Positions 61,601 to 64,000 of a DNA stretch of 64,000 bases are shown here, piece after piece; the stretch's first letter is position 1; each line of letters starts with the position of its first letter. A program made the position numbers and the translations under genes. The stretch is taken from contig CM049316.1 of the NCBI GenBank assembly GCA_026874595.1, positions 52,583,676-52,647,675 on the forward strand, read 5' to 3'. Source of the stretch: Sipunculus nudus. Taxonomy: Eukaryota > Annelida > Sipuncula > Golfingiida > Sipunculidae. Under the pieces are notes generated by a model. The model was not told where the DNA came from. It ran no database searches and saw nothing but the letters and a program-made list of their open reading frames with translations.

Positions 61601-61729
61601 TATACCGTGATTAAGCTGGAAATTTTCCTAACAAGACTTATAGACAAGAAAACTGTAAAGTTTATAAATCTACCGGTTCATAAAGCAAAAAAGTTTTTAT
61701 GCCGTGGTCAACAAAATGAACATTATTGC

Positions 61730-61782
61730 TTTATATATATTTATATATATATAAATATATATATTTATATATATATATATGT
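61730..61782. repeat. Imperfect (TA)n tract
   Basis: TA runs interrupted by TTTATA and AAATATA. Confidence 0.85.
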
Positions 61783-62006
61783 ATACATGTGTATATACAT
61801 AAAAAGAACCGATAGACAGACTGACATTCAAATTGACAGACAAACTTTCCTCCCGGTACCTGAGAAGATTCTTGTATTGTTTCAGATATGTGTTTTGTTA
61901 AGGTAGGCCCCTGTGCATGCATTGCGTATATATATATACATTGTGACGTTTTAAATGTTGGTAATATTTCTTTGGATTTCATCATTTGCATGATTTCTCA
62001 TATATA

Positions 62007-62009
<3 letters not shown>

Positions 62010-62082
<73 letters not shown>
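62010..62082. repeat. (TA)n microsatellite
   Basis: A pure TA tract of 73 nt, the longest uninterrupted one together with 23425-23498. Confidence 0.97.
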
Positions 62083-62085
<3 letters not shown>

Positions 62086-62279
62086 GCAATGATAATGTGG
62101 AACATGGGATGCTGATTAACCTTTTACATGAATGACTGGTCGCCTATACAGGTGTTGAATGGTGATGCGTTTTTGTCACATTTTCACTTTAATTTCCTTT
62201 CTCGAATATCGCTCATTTGAAATCCTAGCGAACATAAAGTCAAGCACATAATTTAGGTCCAGGTTACCCCGTTAAACAT

Positions 62280-62760
62280 AATTATTACCACTAACATCTT
62301 GAACATCAAAGTGGGTTCTGTCGAGGCTTTTTAAACTCGCTTGCCTGGTCAGTCTGAAGTTTGCTGGCAGACGTCCCTGCCTATAACGAGTTTTCTAGGC
62401 CGAATGTGGGCCGTATACATACTCTGATAGCATGCTAATCCGTGCAGAGGACCGTTTGTTCCGTCAGTGGTTTTGGTGTTTTTGCCTAATTCCTCTCCGT
62501 CTGAGCTTCATGCCTGATGACATGGGGATGTTACGCCGTGGTTGATTGCACGAAAGGTTAACACACGCTAAAGGCCAATCTTGTGCCACGCTAACATCAG
62601 ATCAAGTCTTGTGGGACCTTATCACTCGCGACCATTAATGAACTATATTGGGCCGGCACAAATCACCCCAGTGCTGCACTAAGAACAAATGGGAAGGGGG
62701 CACGAACTTCTCAAACACTGGCAAGCTCAGTATAAGAAATGGGAATCTAGCGCCAGGGGT
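62280..62760. promoter_or_regulatory. Candidate downstream regulatory island
   Basis: A 480-bp complex stretch of balanced composition between TA tracts, for example ACACGCTAAAGGCCAATCTT and GACCATTAATGAAC. No frame or RNA structure is recognised. It lies 7 kb beyond the Irx stop. Confidence 0.28.
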
Positions 62761-63136
62761 TGCAGAATAATTTAAACCTCAACCGTTTATTAGACTTTTA
62801 TGCTTTTAGAAAAAGCAAGTGCGCGTGCCCGTCCGCGTACATGAGCACGTGCGACGTTGATCAAAGTAATTTTGGCCGTATATACAGGAGACAGGGTTAG
62901 AGAGGTTGTGGCCATATTTTACATGTCTGTATTGAAAAAATTCGCCCATATATATCGAGACGCTCCCGTTATATATAAAACGTGTGATAGTAAAGCATAA
63001 ATATAAAAGATAGAAAAAAAGCATAAATAAAGAATATTTAAATATAAACAATAATATTACAAAGAAAATGGTATAAAAATGTATATATATTGTGAAAATA
63101 AAGAGCATTTTTACTACTGGTGTGCTTGCTCATGTT

Positions 63137-63263
<127 letters not shown>

Positions 63264-63829
63264 AAAAAGAAGTACATCCTTCCGCCAGAGGTCGTTTCCA
63301 TTCAAAACAAACCTCATCCAGTAAGCGAATGCCAGGACTATACTTGTTTTAATTGTCAAACTCCAAAATAAAATGATTGCAACAATTCATGAAAAAGCCT
63401 CCTGTTTACATTGCATTTTTACTTATGTCGTAATTATACCACAGAAACATAAATGTTAATACTATTTTTCTTGAAACAATTCTAATGCAACATTTTTTAA
63501 TGAACTACATCCATTCCTCCACTATAGTTAATGTAGTATACAGAGTATAGCCCCAGTACATATACGATTCCCGACCATTCGGGTCGTATTCGTGCGAGTC
63601 CGATTCTGCGCCGAGTGAAAGAAGTCAATGACGAAAAGAACGAAAATAATATAAAGGTTCTATTGTGCATAAGTTTATAAAAGTTACCTGAATTAACGCG
63701 TGTGGAATTAATGCTCCTAACACGGATAGAGTGGTTTAATGGATATATAAATATATAATTCCAACGATTTTGCAAAAGAAGTGAGATTTGTATTACCCGG
63801 TCTGACGGTGTTTCAGTATTGTAAATCAA

Positions 63830-63843
63830 TATATATATATATT

Positions 63844-63882
<39 letters not shown>
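63830..63882. repeat. (TA)n microsatellite
   Basis: A TA tract interrupted once by TTTAAA. Confidence 0.95.
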
Positions 63883-63886
<4 letters not shown>

Positions 63887-63923
63887 ATGCCGTATAGTAA
63901 ACGCATTTATGGCGGTGTATGAC

Positions 63924-63925
<2 letters not shown>

Positions 63926-63955
<30 letters not shown>
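63926..63955. repeat. (GA)n microsatellite
   Basis: A pure GA run of 30 nt near the right edge of the window. Confidence 0.97.
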
Positions 63956-63958
<3 letters not shown>

Positions 63959-64000
63959 GGGACTATATATCGTAAACGCGTGTGATATATAAAGTCTTGT

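Overview
This is eukaryotic DNA, most likely from a bivalve or related mollusc. It is AT-rich, has long introns with canonical GT..AG boundaries, and is crowded with dispersed repeats that start with phrases such as TTTTTAGCTCAGCTGAC followed by TGTCCGTCCGTC tracts, a style I know from bivalve genomes. Nothing prokaryotic (operons, ribosome binding sites, CRISPR) is present. The species cannot be named from sequence alone.

Two protein-coding genes can be supported, both on the + strand. (1) At 11.16-12.04 kb are the last two coding exons of a TMX3-like ER thioredoxin-related membrane protein: a transmembrane segment with the phrase FGLPAGIISIVCY, an acidic cytosolic tail and a terminal LKKD. 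Its earlier exons are not recognised and probably lie upstream of the window. (2) At 36.3-55.1 kb is a complete seven-exon Iroquois (Irx) TALE-homeobox gene encoding a 501-residue transcription factor. Every exon junction keeps the reading frame and every intron is GT..AG. The homeodomain lies wholly in exon 4. A CCAAT/GC-box/octamer-bearing region precedes exon 1.

Layout: 1-11.1 kb is repeat-rich sequence, probably TMX3 intron, with two near-tandem 2.4-2.6 kb copies of a dispersed element, an end fragment of a third, and a 180-bp tandem array. 11.1-14.6 kb holds the TMX3 terminal exons and probable 3' region, the latter invaded by further repeat modules. 14.7-35.5 kb is intergenic, with 42-bp, 54-bp (about 1.8 kb), 67-bp and 31-bp (about 2.2 kb) tandem arrays, a short inverted-repeat element, and islands of complex, less AT-rich sequence that could be cis-regulatory. 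35.5-55.1 kb is the Irx promoter and gene; its introns carry (TA)n tracts, two small inverted-repeat elements in intron 4, and several enhancer-like islands. 55.1-64 kb is 3' flank with more (TA)n tracts, a copy of an animal-wide short repeat, and a 1.9 kb foldback-like element.

The clearest large-scale pattern is compositional. At least 27 (TA)n tracts of 30 nt or more lie between 22.5 kb and the right end, and none lies to the left. I found no new enzymatic or defence system. The most interesting items are the alternative TMX3 tails, the tiny last Irx exon, the higher-order satellite structure, the foldback element and the TA-tract boundary.
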